Origin: Ruegeria spongiae | GTDB taxonomy: Bacteria; Pseudomonadota; Alphaproteobacteria; Rhodobacterales; Rhodobacteraceae | Assembly (NCBI RefSeq): GCF_023502395.1 | Contig: NZ_JAMFMB010000004.1 | Location: 1 to 64,000 of the forward strand | Length of the DNA: 64,000 bases | Reading direction: 5' to 3' | Part shown: one piece after another, positions 46,039 through 55,127 of the stretch | Numbering within the stretch: the first letter of the stretch is position 1 | Layout: every line of letters starts with the position of its first letter | Position numbers and translations under genes: made by a program | The notes under the pieces: model-generated | What the model saw: the letters and a program-made list of their open reading frames with translations, nothing else | Told to the model about the DNA's origin: nothing | The model's database searches: none

Positions 46039-46689
46039 ATGGAACATGCCCGGCCCCTGCCAAGCTATCTCGTGCAACGCTATCACGGATGGAAAGCCAC
46101 AACCTATGCCGAAAATCACGCCTGGTACGAGCGTCTGGCCGCAGAGGGTCAGCGCCCGCGCGCGATGGTGATCTCGTGCTGCGACAGCCGGGTGCATGTC
46201 ACCTCGATCTTCGGGGCCGATCAGGGCGAGTTCTTTATCCACCGCAACATTGCCAATCTGGTGCCGCCCTATCTGCCGGACGGAGACCATCACGGCACCA
46301 GCGCAGCCATCGAATACGCGGTGACCGCGCTCAAGGTCACGCATCTGATCGTGCTGGGCCATTCCCAATGTGGCGGGGTGCAGGGGTGCATCGACATGTG
46401 CCACGGCAAGGCACCGCAGCTGGAAGCCAAAGAAAGTTTTGTCGGGCGCTGGATGGATATTCTGAAACCGAAATTCGAACTGGTGGCCGATATCGAAGAT
46501 GGCACGGAACAGGCGCGCCAGCTCGAGCGCCAGGCGGTTGTGGCCTCGCTGGAAAACCTGATGAGCTTTCCTTTTGTCAACTCGGCAGTCGAGAACGACA
46601 CGCTGAGCCTGCACGGGCTCTGGACCGATATCGGTGCGGGCGGGTTGGAATATTACGACCCGTCCAGCCAGAAGTTCAAACCGGTCTGA
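46039..46689 (+). CDS. Beta-class carbonic anhydrase
   Basis: A 216-residue enzyme interconverting carbon dioxide and bicarbonate. Zinc ligands are Cys47 in the CxDxR motif (SCCDSRV) and His108 and Cys111 in GHSQCGGV; the catalytic Asp-Arg pair is D49-R51. HRNIANLVPPY is also typical. ATG 46039 is chosen because the protein then begins at the family start; an upstream extension is spurious. It is divergent from the 127-residue gene over about 150 bases. Confidence 0.95.
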   Translation: MEHARPLPSYLVQRYHGWKATTYAENHAWYERLAAEGQRPRAMVISCCDSRVHVTSIFGADQGEFFIHRNIANLVPPYLPDGDHHGTSAAIEYAVTALKVTHLIVLGHSQCGGVQGCIDMCHGKAPQLEAKESFVGRWMDILKPKFELVADIEDGTEQARQLERQAVVASLENLMSFPFVNSAVENDTLSLHGLWTDIGAGGLEYYDPSSQKFKPV

Positions 46690-46716
46690 CGGAACCCGGC
46701 CGGGGCAGGGGTCGCA

Positions 46717-47613
46717 TCAGTTGACCGCCATCGCAGCCATGCTTTCCGAGATCTGGTCCAGGAACTGGCTGGCGATGGTGGAAAGCGGGCGTTCCCGCGC
46801 GGTCACGATCACAACGTCCAGCAGGATGCGCGGCATGAATCGGCGCAACACATAGCCGCCGCCGTCATCGCTCAATAAGGTGAAAGGATCGACAAAGGTT
46901 GCGCCCAGACCCTCCTTCACCATGTTGAGCGCATTGCGGAACAGATCGGTCTGGCACCGCACCCGCCAATGAGCGCCGACCGAGTGAAACGCCTCGCTGG
47001 CGCGGCGGTTGACCATGTGATCGGCCCCCATCACGATGAAGGGCATGTCGCTCAGCAGGGCGGGGGTCAGCACGTCATGTTCAGCCAGCGGACTGTCCTC
47101 GGGCAGGGCGCAGACGATCTCGAAGAAGAAGGGGATCTTGTGCAACCCGTCATGGCGTACCGGTAGCTCGCAGATACCAATCTCGAACAGCCCGGCCATC
47201 ACCCATTCCTGTATCTTCGAGGAATATTGCGACTGGAACGCGATGGTCAGATTCGGCTTGTCCGCAGTAAAGCGCGCGATCTGGCCAGGCATGAAGCCGA
47301 AGGCCATCGCGTGACTGGTCGCCACCTGCAATTGCCCCGCCTTCTGGTTCTGCAGATCCACCACCGCCTGGTTCACATGATCCAGCCCGCGCACGATGGT
47401 GTCGATCTCGTCGAACAGAACAACCGCCTCTGGGGTGGGCAGCAACCGGCCCCGGCTGCGTTCGAACAGGCGCAGCTTGGTCCGGCGCTCCAACTGCGCC
47501 AGCAGATTCGAGATCGCGGGTTGTGACACGCCAAGCTGTTCGGCGGCACCGGTCACGGTGCCGGTGTCGATGATCGCGTGAAAGGCCTGGTATTGGCGAA
47601 AATTGGTCTGCAT
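46717..47613 (-). CDS. LysR family transcriptional regulator
   Basis: A 298-residue regulator with an N-terminal winged helix (YQAFHAIIDTGTVTGAAEQLGVSQPAISNLLAQLERRTKLRLFERSRGR) and a periplasmic-binding-protein-like effector domain. It is divergent from the enolase-superfamily gene at 47713, the usual layout for a LysR protein and its target, so it probably controls the catabolic block that follows. Confidence 0.93.
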   Translation of the reverse strand: MQTNFRQYQAFHAIIDTGTVTGAAEQLGVSQPAISNLLAQLERRTKLRLFERSRGRLLPTPEAVVLFDEIDTIVRGLDHVNQAVVDLQNQKAGQLQVATSHAMAFGFMPGQIARFTADKPNLTIAFQSQYSSKIQEWVMAGLFEIGICELPVRHDGLHKIPFFFEIVCALPEDSPLAEHDVLTPALLSDMPFIVMGADHMVNRRASEAFHSVGAHWRVRCQTDLFRNALNMVKEGLGATFVDPFTLLSDDGGGYVLRRFMPRILLDVVIVTARERPLSTIASQFLDQISESMAAMAVN

Positions 47614-47624
47614 GAGGTCAGTCT

Positions 47625-47636
47625 ATAAGATTTTAT
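47625..47636. promoter_or_regulatory. Possible LysR-type binding site
   Basis: ATAAGATTTTAT is an inverted repeat (ATAA, four bases, TTAT) 12 bases upstream of the lysR start in the 99-bp divergent region. It has AT-rich dyad character common to LysR sites. Support is weak. Confidence 0.35.
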
Positions 47637-47712
47637 GATACCCTGACAAAAACATAATATTGGAAATGATGAAGTTTGCCGCGCACACTTCCCCAACGGC
47701 AGGGAGGGCGAC

Positions 47713-48840
47713 GTGTCGAACCTAGATCAGCGCATTACCGGTTTCGATCTGTGGCATCTGGCATTGCCTGTGCGATCGGCGCGGGATCACGGCATCGGCC
47801 GTGTCGAGGGTCATTGCGAGGTCATCATTCTGCGGTTGACCAGCGAAGACGGAACGCAAGGATTCGGCGAGGCCTCGCCGTGGTCGGTCTTCACCGGTAC
47901 GCCCGAGGCAAGCTATGCCGCGCTCGACCGCTACCTGCGACCTTTGGTGGTCGGGCAACGCCTTGCAGACCGGGCCGGGATCATGGGGCAGGCGGCCCGT
48001 GCAGTTGCGCATTGTACCGAGGCCAAGGCGGCGCTCGACAGTGCCCTGCTTGATCTGACCGGTCAAATCTCCGGGGTTCCGGTCTGGGCGCTGCTGGGCG
48101 GGCGTTGCCGCGACCGCATCCCGCTGAGCTGTTCGATTGCGAACCCGGATTTCGATCAGGACATCGCCTTGATGGAACGCCTGCGCGACGATGGTGTCGG
48201 GGTCATCAAACTGAAAACCGGGTTTCGCGACCACGCCTTTGACGTGATGCGGCTGGAGCGGATTGCCAGCGACTTTCCCGACTTCCGTGTCCGCGTCGAC
48301 TACAATCAGGGGCTGGAGGTGGGCGAGGCCATGGACCGGGTGCGTGACGTGGCGCAATTCCGGCCCGATTTCATCGAACAACCGGTGCGTGCACCCGAAT
48401 TCGGTATGATGGCTCGGCTGCGCGACGCGATCGACGTGCCCTTGCTGGCTGATGAAAGCGTGTTCGGCCCCGAGGATATAACCCGCGCCGCGCGCGAAGG
48501 CATCTGCGACGGGGTGTCGATCAAGATCATGAAATCAGGCGGGCTGGGTCGAGGCCAGATCGTGGCCCGCATTGCGGCAGCCAACGGTCTGACCGCTTAT
48601 GGCGGTGATATGTTCGAGGCCGGTCTCGCCCATCTGGCGGGCACTCACATGATTGCCGCGACCCCGGAAATCACCTTGGGCTGCGAGTTCTATCAGGCCA
48701 GCTATTACCTGCGCGAGGACATTCTCCAGACGCCGTTTCCCGTTGTCGACGGTCATGTGGTCGTGCCCGATGGCGCCGGGTTGGGGGCGGTGCCGGATAT
48801 CGACAAGCTGAACCATTACGCCGCCCGGAGACCCGAATGA
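47713..48840 (+). CDS. Enolase-superfamily enzyme (muconate lactonizing subgroup)
   Basis: A 375-residue mandelate racemase/muconate lactonizing family protein. Catalytic elements of the MLE subgroup are visible: the KxK motif K166/K168 in VIKLKTG, metal ligands D196 (VDYNQG), E222 (IEQP) and D247 (LADES), and the opposite-face base K271 (SIKIMKSGG). This pattern fits a racemase, epimerase or cycloisomerase acting on an alpha-proton, for example amino acid or betaine epimerases; a hydroxyproline-type epimerase is one possibility. The start is GTG 47713 with AGGGAGGG upstream. It heads the catabolic block. Confidence 0.88.
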   Translation: MSNLDQRITGFDLWHLALPVRSARDHGIGRVEGHCEVIILRLTSEDGTQGFGEASPWSVFTGTPEASYAALDRYLRPLVVGQRLADRAGIMGQAARAVAHCTEAKAALDSALLDLTGQISGVPVWALLGGRCRDRIPLSCSIANPDFDQDIALMERLRDDGVGVIKLKTGFRDHAFDVMRLERIASDFPDFRVRVDYNQGLEVGEAMDRVRDVAQFRPDFIEQPVRAPEFGMMARLRDAIDVPLLADESVFGPEDITRAAREGICDGVSIKIMKSGGLGRGQIVARIAAANGLTAYGGDMFEAGLAHLAGTHMIAATPEITLGCEFYQASYYLREDILQTPFPVVDGHVVVPDGAGLGAVPDIDKLNHYAARRPE

Positions 48841-48851
48841 GCCACGCAGGG

Positions 48852-49367
48852 TCAATACACCGTCGCCGCCCGCGCCGCCTGATCATATTGGCCGGACATC
48901 AGCCGCATCAACGCGGACAACCGGTCCATCTGCTTCGCTTCGATGCCAACCTCGTTCATCGCGCGCAGCAGCAGCACCTCGCGGATCTCGCGGTACCGAT
49001 CGCAAGCCTCCGCGCCCTGCTCGGTGGCCTCGACCGTCTTTTCCTTGCCTTGCTTGCCTTCCCTCACCAGCCCCGCCTTGACCAGTTTCTTGATCGCATA
49101 ATTGACCGTGTGGGTGTCCTCGACATTCAGCACAAGGCAGATATCGGCAAGCTTCTTGGGTTTGCCACGATGACGCACGGTGTGCAGAACGCACACGTCG
49201 AGCGAGGACAGGTCTGCAAACCCCGCCGCTGCCATGCAACGTGTCGTCCAGCGGCCAAAGGCGTGGCTCGCGATGATCAGCCCGAACTCGAACTCGCTGA
49301 CCTCGGGAAAGCTGCCATCGGCCAGATGGGCCGACGAGACAACCGGGCCGAGAGAGGGGTCTGACAT
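48852..49367 (-). CDS. MarR-like winged-helix regulator
   Basis: A 171-residue protein with a MarR-type winged helix: LSSLDVCVLHTVRHRGKPKKLADICLVLNVEDTHTVNYAIKKLVKAGLVREGKQGKEKTVEATEQG, flanked by dimerisation helices. Divergent from the amino-acid oxidase/TRAP operon, with a perfect TTGAC-N5-GTCAA dyad between them, so it probably regulates that operon. Confidence 0.88.
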   Translation of the reverse strand: MSDPSLGPVVSSAHLADGSFPEVSEFEFGLIIASHAFGRWTTRCMAAAGFADLSSLDVCVLHTVRHRGKPKKLADICLVLNVEDTHTVNYAIKKLVKAGLVREGKQGKEKTVEATEQGAEACDRYREIREVLLLRAMNEVGIEAKQMDRLSALMRLMSGQYDQAARAATVY

Positions 49368-49408
49368 GCGCGTGCTCCATCCAATTCAGGTGTTTTATAA
49401 ACATTTTG

Positions 49409-49423
49409 TTGACGTTTTGTCAA
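49409..49423. promoter_or_regulatory. TTGAC-N5-GTCAA dyad, likely operator
   Basis: TTGACGTTTTGTCAA is a perfect inverted repeat within the 120-bp divergent region between the MarR-like gene (start 49367) and the oxidase gene (start 49488), in AT-rich surroundings. It is a good candidate for the MarR-like protein's own site. Confidence 0.55.
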
Positions 49424-49487
49424 TGTATGCAATGCTGTGTCCCGGAGAATCGGTGTGCGGCACAGACGCACCCGGTGGGAGACCACA

Positions 49488-50747
49488 ATGACCACGGACC
49501 AGAAAACAGTGGCCATCATTGGCGCGGGCATCGTTGGGGTGTCGGCGGCAATCTGGCTGCAACGCGCAGGCCATGACGTCATCCTGATCGACCGCAAAGG
49601 CCCGGCCGAGGGTACGTCTTACGGCAATGGTGGCGTGCTGGCATCCTGCGCGGTGGTGCCGGTCACGACGCCGGGCCTGCTTGCGAAGGCGCCGAAGATG
49701 CTGTTCAGCGCCAATCAGCCCTTGTTCCTGCGCTATGGCTACCTGCCGCGCCTGTTGCCCTGGCTGGGAAAATACCTCTCGCATGCCAATGCCGACGACA
49801 CCACACGCATCGCCTCGGCCCTGACCCCTATCGTCGGCGACAGCCTTGAGGATCATACGGCATTGGCCGCGGGTACGGGGGCCGAGCACTATATTCATCC
49901 CTCGGACTATCTGTTCCTCTATGACGACCGCGCGCATTTCAATGGCGATGCGTTTGTATGGAACCTGCGCAAGGCGAACGGTTTTCAGTGGCAGGAAATG
50001 GAGGGCGCGGACCTCCATGCCTATGATCCGGCGTTTTCCAAAGATCTGACATTTGCGATCCGGCTGGGCAACCATGGCCGGATTTCTGACCCCGGCGCTT
50101 ATGTGCAAGCGCTTGCCCGCCACCTTGAGGCGCAAGGTGGGCGTTTCCTGCGCGCCGATGTCGAGGATGTGGTGCAGCAGAACGGATCCCTCACCGGCAT
50201 ACGCGCGGGCGGAGAGACGATCGCCTGCGACGCAGCCGTGGTTGCCACCGGCGCCTGGTCGGGCCCGCTGGCCAAAAAACTGGGACTGAACGTGCCGCTG
50301 GAATCCGAGCGGGGCTATCACCTGGAATTCTGGGAACCCACGGTTATGCCGAAATCGCCGGTGATGATCGCAGGCGGCAAATTCGTCGTCACGCCGATGG
50401 AGGGCCGCGTCCGACTTGCCGGGGTGGTGGAGTTCGGCGGGCTGGATGCAGGTCCCTCGCGCGCGCCGCTGGATCTGTTGCGCCGCAACGCGGTCAAGGC
50501 GCTGCCGGGCCTGCGCGGCGCGCATGTGACCGAATGGATGGGCCATCGACCGGCCCCGGCGGATTCGATCCCTGTGATCGGCGAGGTGCCGGGCATCAAG
50601 GGGGTCTTCACAGGCTTTGGCCACCACCATATCGGCCTGACAGGGGGGCCGAAAACCGGGCGCCTGCTGGCGCAGATGATTTCGGGAAGGCAACCAAATA
50701 TTGACCTGAGCGTCTATTCCCCTGCACGTTTCAAAGAGGCTGGGTAA
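49488..50747 (+). CDS. FAD-dependent D-amino-acid dehydrogenase-like oxidoreductase
   Basis: A 419-residue DadA-like DAO-family flavoprotein. The FAD dinucleotide motif is VAIIGAGIVGVSAAIWLQRAGHDVILID (about 8-35), followed by the family segment GTSYGNGGVLASC, and the C-terminal FTGFGHHHIGLTGGPKTGRLLAQMI closes the FAD site. It probably oxidises a D-amino or imino acid, passing electrons to the respiratory chain. ATG 49488 follows GGTGGGAG. First gene of the TRAP operon. Confidence 0.9.
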   Translation: MTTDQKTVAIIGAGIVGVSAAIWLQRAGHDVILIDRKGPAEGTSYGNGGVLASCAVVPVTTPGLLAKAPKMLFSANQPLFLRYGYLPRLLPWLGKYLSHANADDTTRIASALTPIVGDSLEDHTALAAGTGAEHYIHPSDYLFLYDDRAHFNGDAFVWNLRKANGFQWQEMEGADLHAYDPAFSKDLTFAIRLGNHGRISDPGAYVQALARHLEAQGGRFLRADVEDVVQQNGSLTGIRAGGETIACDAAVVATGAWSGPLAKKLGLNVPLESERGYHLEFWEPTVMPKSPVMIAGGKFVVTPMEGRVRLAGVVEFGGLDAGPSRAPLDLLRRNAVKALPGLRGAHVTEWMGHRPAPADSIPVIGEVPGIKGVFTGFGHHHIGLTGGPKTGRLLAQMISGRQPNIDLSVYSPARFKEAG

Positions 50748-50789
50748 CAACAACCAAAAAACCGACAAAACCAAAATAGGGAGAAGACA

Positions 50790-51773
50790 ATGACGAAACT
50801 CACACATCTGCTGGCCGCCACCGCCCTGACTGCGGCAAGCGCTGCACCGGCGCTGGCCGAGAAATGGGATATGCCGATGGCCTACTCCGGCTCGAATTTC
50901 CATTCGGTGACCGGGGCGGAGTTCGCCAAATGCGTGACCACCGGCACCCAAGGAGAGATCGAGATCGTGACGCATCCGTCCGGCTCGCTCTTCCCCGGCG
51001 GGCAGATCAAGCGCGCGATCCAGACCGGGCAAGTCCCCATTGGTGAGCGGCTGCTGTCGGGCCACCAGAACGAAAACGCAATTTTCGGCGTGGATTCCGT
51101 GCCCTTTCTGGCGACGTCCTTTGATGATGCCGACAAGCTCTGGAGCGCGGCCAAGCCAACGCTGGAGAAAGTTCTGGCCGACCAGAACCTGACCCTGCTC
51201 TATTCGGTGCCCTGGCCGCCGCAAGGGCTGTATTTCCGGGACGAGGTGAATTCGGTCGCGGATATGGAAGGGATCAAGTTCCGGTCCTACAACAACGCCA
51301 CCGCGCGTCTGGCGGAACTGACGGGCATGCTGCCGGTGACGATCGAAGCAGCTGAGATCAGTCAGGCCTTTGCCACTGGTGTGGCCGATTCCATGGTCAG
51401 CTCGGGCGCCACCGGATATGACCGAAAGGTCTGGGAAAGCCTGAACCATTTCTACGAAGTCGATTCCTGGCTGCCGCGCAACTACATCATGGTGAACTCC
51501 GATGTCTGGTCGGGCGTGTCCGATGGCAACAAGGCCGTGGTGCAGGCCTGTGCCGGTCTGGCGGAATATGCGGGCACATGGCGAGCGGTGCAATATACCG
51601 ACTTCACCCTCAAGGGCCTGCGCGATGGCGGCATGAACGTGGCCCCCGCCAGCGATCAGCTCAAAGGTGAGTTGCAGCAGATTGGCGAAACCATGACCGC
51701 CGAATGGCTTGAGGCCGCGGGCCCCGACGGGGCTGCCATTGTCGAAGCCTTCAAGGCGTCGAAGGCGGAATAA
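50790..51773 (+). CDS. TRAP transporter substrate-binding protein DctP
   Basis: A 327-residue periplasmic receptor. Signal peptide about 1-23 (ending PALA). TRAP features are the FPGGQIKRAIQTGQVPIGERLLSG segment and MEGIKFRSYN, whose arginine normally pairs with the substrate carboxylate. DctP proteins binding pyroglutamate are known from Bordetella; the adjacent 5-oxoprolinase-type genes make that a reasonable guess here. A strong stem-loop follows the gene. Confidence 0.93.
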   Translation: MTKLTHLLAATALTAASAAPALAEKWDMPMAYSGSNFHSVTGAEFAKCVTTGTQGEIEIVTHPSGSLFPGGQIKRAIQTGQVPIGERLLSGHQNENAIFGVDSVPFLATSFDDADKLWSAAKPTLEKVLADQNLTLLYSVPWPPQGLYFRDEVNSVADMEGIKFRSYNNATARLAELTGMLPVTIEAAEISQAFATGVADSMVSSGATGYDRKVWESLNHFYEVDSWLPRNYIMVNSDVWSGVSDGNKAVVQACAGLAEYAGTWRAVQYTDFTLKGLRDGGMNVAPASDQLKGELQQIGETMTAEWLEAAGPDGAAIVEAFKASKAE

Positions 51774-51783
51774 ACCCGACCAC

Positions 51784-51808
51784 CGGGGCAGACCAGCGGT
51801 CTGCCCCG
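51784..51808 (+). other. Intercistronic stem-loop after TRAP receptor gene
   Basis: CGGGGCAGACC and GGTCTGCCCCG form a perfect 11-bp stem with a 3-base loop, 10 bases after the dctP stop and 30 bases before dctQ. No T-run. It probably stabilises the receptor message relative to the membrane subunits, or partly terminates transcription. Confidence 0.7.
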
Positions 51809-51838
51809 ACCCCAATCCAACATCGAAAGGGGAACCTC

Positions 51839-52372
51839 ATGCCACTCGCAAAGCGACTGCGTACCGCGCTTGATTTTCTGTATCTCGGCTCGGGCATTCT
51901 GGCCGCGCTCTGTCTGATCGCGATTCTGATCCTGATCGTGGTGCAAATGCTGGCGCGCTGGACCGGCGAGGTCTTTCCCGGCGCACCCGACTATGCCGGT
52001 TATGCCATGGCCGCCGCCTCCTTCCTGGCCTTTGCCAACGCGCTCAATCGCGGTGCCCATATCCGGGTGTCGATCCTGATCAACGCGGTTGGCCCCAAGG
52101 CGCAGCGGATCATCAATATCTGGTGTTTCGCCATCGGCACGGCAGTGGCGTGGTATTTCGTGCGCTACTGCGTGGACTTCGTCTACTGGTCGTGGAAATT
52201 CAACGATATCAGCCAGGGCCAGGACCGCACCGCGCTGTGGATTCCACAGTCGGTGATGCTGCTGGGCGCGGTTATCTTCGCCATCGCGCTCACCGATCAT
52301 CTGATCAGCCTGATCCTGAAGGGCGATCACCGCATCCAGCGGGATCTCGTCGATCAGAGCTTTGGTGAATGA
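51839..52372 (+). CDS. TRAP transporter small permease DctQ
   Basis: A 177-residue membrane protein with four hydrophobic helices, including the DctQ-type MLARWTGEVFPGAPDYAGYAMAAASFLAFANALNRGAHIRV segment. It forms the membrane complex with DctM. The ATG follows AAAGGGG. Confidence 0.92.
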   Translation: MPLAKRLRTALDFLYLGSGILAALCLIAILILIVVQMLARWTGEVFPGAPDYAGYAMAAASFLAFANALNRGAHIRVSILINAVGPKAQRIINIWCFAIGTAVAWYFVRYCVDFVYWSWKFNDISQGQDRTALWIPQSVMLLGAVIFAIALTDHLISLILKGDHRIQRDLVDQSFGE

Positions 52373-52400
52373 CATGCCTCCTGTCGAAGGAACAAAATCC

Positions 52401-52787
52401 ATGATCCGCACCGCCATTGCCATCACCCTGTTTGCTCTTGCCCCTGCATTTGCATGTGCCGAAGGCGCCATCAATCGAACCGAGCTTTCACGCGCCGATG
52501 TGCCCGGGTCCGACACCCATGAGGTCATCGTCGCCCGGCTTGAGATCGAACCGGGCGCATCGGTGCCTCGTCACACCCACCACGGCGATGAGCACCTTGT
52601 GGTGATCACCGGCGGCACCATGCAGACCGGTGACGGCAAGCAGATTCCGTTTCCCGATGGTATGGCGGCGCATTTCCCGCAAGGTGAACCGCACGGCGGC
52701 CTGACCAATGCGGGTGACACGGTAATGATCGCCATCACCACCCATGTGGTCGAGAAGGGCAAGCCCCTGAACGTCCCGCTCCAATGA
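52401..52787 (+). CDS. Exported cupin-domain protein
   Basis: A 128-residue protein with signal peptide about 1-20 (MIRTAIAITLFALAPAFACA) and a single cupin barrel: PRHTHHGDEHLVVITGG (three His and one Glu of motif 1) and PHGGLTNAG (His of motif 2), so a metal site is likely. I start at ATG 52401 (GAAGGAA upstream), which gives a clean signal peptide; ATG 52374 is possible. Its place between dctQ and dctM inside a TRAP operon is unusual. Confidence 0.8.
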   Translation: MIRTAIAITLFALAPAFACAEGAINRTELSRADVPGSDTHEVIVARLEIEPGASVPRHTHHGDEHLVVITGGTMQTGDGKQIPFPDGMAAHFPQGEPHGGLTNAGDTVMIAITTHVVEKGKPLNVPLQ

Positions 52788-52804
52788 TGCGGAAAGGATA
52801 AGAC

Positions 52805-54121
52805 ATGGAAGACTTTTCGATCATCATCCTGTTTCTCTTCGTGCTGTTCCTGCTGTTGGGCACCGGAGTCTGGGTCGGGCTGGCGCTGATGGGCGTGGCC
52901 TGGGTCGGGATGGAGCTGTTCACCTCGCGCCCGGTGGGCGATGTCATGATCACCACGATCTGGACTGCCTCGTCCTCATGGACGCTGACGGCGCTGCCGC
53001 TGTTCATCTGGATGGGCGAGATCCTGTATCGAACCCGGCTCAGCGAGGACATGTTCAAGGGGCTGGCGCCCTGGATGGCCGGGCTACCCGGCGGGCTGGT
53101 GCATACCAATATCGTGGGTTGCACGGTCTTTGCTGCCGTATCGGGGTCGTCGGCGGCGACGCTGACCACGGTGGGCAAGATGTCGATCCCCGAATTGCGC
53201 AGGCGGGAATATCCTGAACCGATGATCATCGGCACCTTGGCCGGGGCTGCGACGCTTGGCCTGATGATCCCGCCCTCGCTGACACTGATCGTTTATGGCG
53301 TGACCATTAACGAAAGCATCTCGAAGCTGTTCTTTGCCGGCATCCTGCCCGGTCTGGTTCTGGCGAGCATGTTCATGGCTTATGTGGCGATCTCCAGCCG
53401 GGTCTCGAAAAAGTGGAACCCGGCGCAGGAGCCGCCGATGACCCTGGGCCAGCGCATCGCCAATTCGCGCTTTCTGCTGCCGGTGATTTGCCTGATCATG
53501 GTGGTGATCGGCTCGATGTATCTGGGCTATGCCACCGCAACCGAGGCAGCCGCCTTTGGGGTGATCGGCGGGCTTGTGCTGGCCGCCAGTCAGGGCTCGC
53601 TGACCTGGCAGACCTTCACCGAAAGCCTGATGGGGGCGACCCGCACCTCGGCCATGATCGCGCTGATCCTTGCGGGTGCTGCGTTCCTGTCGCTGTCGAT
53701 GGGGTTCACCGGGCTGCCGCGCGGATTGGCCGACCTGATCGCGCAATGGGAACTCAGCAAGTTTCAGCTGCTGATGGTGCTTTTGGTTTTCTACATCGTG
53801 CTGGGCATGTTCCTTGACGGGATTTCGTCGGTCGTGCTGACCATGGCCGTGGTCGAGCCGATGGTCCGTCAGGCGGGGATCGACCTGATCTGGTTCGGCA
53901 TCTTCATCGTGGTTGTCGTCGAGATGGCACAGATCACCCCGCCGATCGGCTTCAACCTGTTCGTGCTGCAGGGAATGACCAATCACGAGATGGGCTTCAT
54001 TGCCCGCGCCGCCTTCCCGATGTTCCTGATCATGGTGGTGATGGTCTTTGTGTTGATCCTGTTCCCGGAAATCGCCACATGGCTGCCTGAAAACCTCAGG
54101 CAGGCACCCGGAGGCGGCTAG
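52805..54121 (+). CDS. TRAP transporter large permease DctM
   Basis: A 438-residue membrane protein of the DctM family with about twelve hydrophobic segments. Typical regions are the GGLVHTNIVGCTVFAAVSGSSAATLTTVGKMSIPELRRREYPE loop and MAQITPPIGFNLFVLQGMT. It drives sodium-coupled import with DctP and DctQ. Full length. Confidence 0.95.
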   Translation: MEDFSIIILFLFVLFLLLGTGVWVGLALMGVAWVGMELFTSRPVGDVMITTIWTASSSWTLTALPLFIWMGEILYRTRLSEDMFKGLAPWMAGLPGGLVHTNIVGCTVFAAVSGSSAATLTTVGKMSIPELRRREYPEPMIIGTLAGAATLGLMIPPSLTLIVYGVTINESISKLFFAGILPGLVLASMFMAYVAISSRVSKKWNPAQEPPMTLGQRIANSRFLLPVICLIMVVIGSMYLGYATATEAAAFGVIGGLVLAASQGSLTWQTFTESLMGATRTSAMIALILAGAAFLSLSMGFTGLPRGLADLIAQWELSKFQLLMVLLVFYIVLGMFLDGISSVVLTMAVVEPMVRQAGIDLIWFGIFIVVVVEMAQITPPIGFNLFVLQGMTNHEMGFIARAAFPMFLIMVVMVFVLILFPEIATWLPENLRQAPGGG

Positions 54122-54209
54122 CACGGCCATCCCGGTCGGGCGGCGCCACCAGCGCCGCCTGCGCATCCCCCATGACCAACAATAGGGCCCGCAAGGGCAG
54201 TCCTGCCGC

Positions 54210-55127
54210 ATGACCGCGCTTATCTTCATCGCCAGACATGGGAAAGTCGCGCTGATCTGCGGGTTGCTGGCCGGGTTGCTTTTGCCTGATATCGCACAGG
54301 TGCTGCGATGGAGGATTCCCGAACTGGTGGCGCTGCTGCTGCTTCTGACCGCCTTTCGCATCGGGCTGGTCGAGACGCTCTCCAATCTGGCAGAACTGCG
54401 CCGGACGGTGCTGGCGGTGCTGATCCTGCAATTGGCCCTGCCGGTCGGGGTCCTGCTGATCGTCGTGCTGTTGGGCCTGCCGGTGACACCACTTGCGCTG
54501 GCGCTGGTGCTGGTCATGGCAGCCCCTTCGGTCACCGGGTCGGCCAATTTCGCGATCCTGCTCAATGGCGATCCGGCCCCGGCGCTGCGATTGCTGATCC
54601 TTGGCACGGCGCTGCTGCCGCTGACCTGCATTCCCGTTTTTGCCCTGCTGCCCGGTTTCGGAGATATCAGCGACGTCATGATCGCCGCGCTGCGTCTGCT
54701 GGTGGTCATTCTGGCGGCGGCGGCGCTGGGCTTTGCCCTGCGGCACTGGTATGCGCCCGACCTGTCGGAACGGGGCCGCAAGGCAACCGACGGTCTGACC
54801 ATGATCGTGCTTGCCGTGGTGGTAATCGGTCTGATGTCGGCGGTCCGCCCGGCATTCGAAAACGACCCCGTGGAACTGGCCTTTTGGGTCGTGGTCGCAT
54901 TTGCGTTGAATTTCGGTTTGCAGGCGGTGGCCTATCTCACCCTGCGCCGCCGGGGTTCACCTGCTGCCACGCCGCTGGCCATCGTTGCGGGAAACCGAAA
55001 TTTCGCGCTGTTCTTTGTCGCGCTGTCGCCCCAGGCGACGGACCCGCTGTTGATCTTTCTGGGCTGCTACCAGTTCCCGATGTATCTTACCCCGACCCTG
55101 CTGCGGAGGCTTTATGACTCACGCTGA
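54210..55127 (+). CDS. Bile acid:sodium symporter (BASS)-like transporter
   Basis: A 305-residue membrane protein with about nine or ten helices resembling the BASS/SBF fold: the conserved MAAPSVTGSANFAILLNGDPAPALRLLILGTALLP and the late GNRNFALFFVALSP crossing region. A second transporter in the block, possibly for a product or related carboxylate. The 88 bases before it hold only a weak GC-rich hairpin (54139-54159). It overlaps pxpB by 14 bp. Confidence 0.78.
   Translation: MTALIFIARHGKVALICGLLAGLLLPDIAQVLRWRIPELVALLLLLTAFRIGLVETLSNLAELRRTVLAVLILQLALPVGVLLIVVLLGLPVTPLALALVLVMAAPSVTGSANFAILLNGDPAPALRLLILGTALLPLTCIPVFALLPGFGDISDVMIAALRLLVVILAAAALGFALRHWYAPDLSERGRKATDGLTMIVLAVVVIGLMSAVRPAFENDPVELAFWVVVAFALNFGLQAVAYLTLRRRGSPAATPLAIVAGNRNFALFFVALSPQATDPLLIFLGCYQFPMYLTPTLLRRLYDSR

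Noticed and set aside
49395-51815. 806-residue minus-strand open frame across the oxidase and dctP genes
   Set aside because: It spans two well-supported genes and their intergenic gap and shows no protein motif.
54139-54159. GC-rich hairpin after dctM as a terminator
   Set aside because: Stem of 8 bp with no T-run, and the next gene follows closely on the same strand; could be chance in GC-rich DNA.
53084-54802. 572-residue minus-strand open frame antisense to dctM and the BASS-like gene
   Set aside because: Both plus-strand genes are intact membrane proteins in an operon; the antisense translation is compositionally biased.
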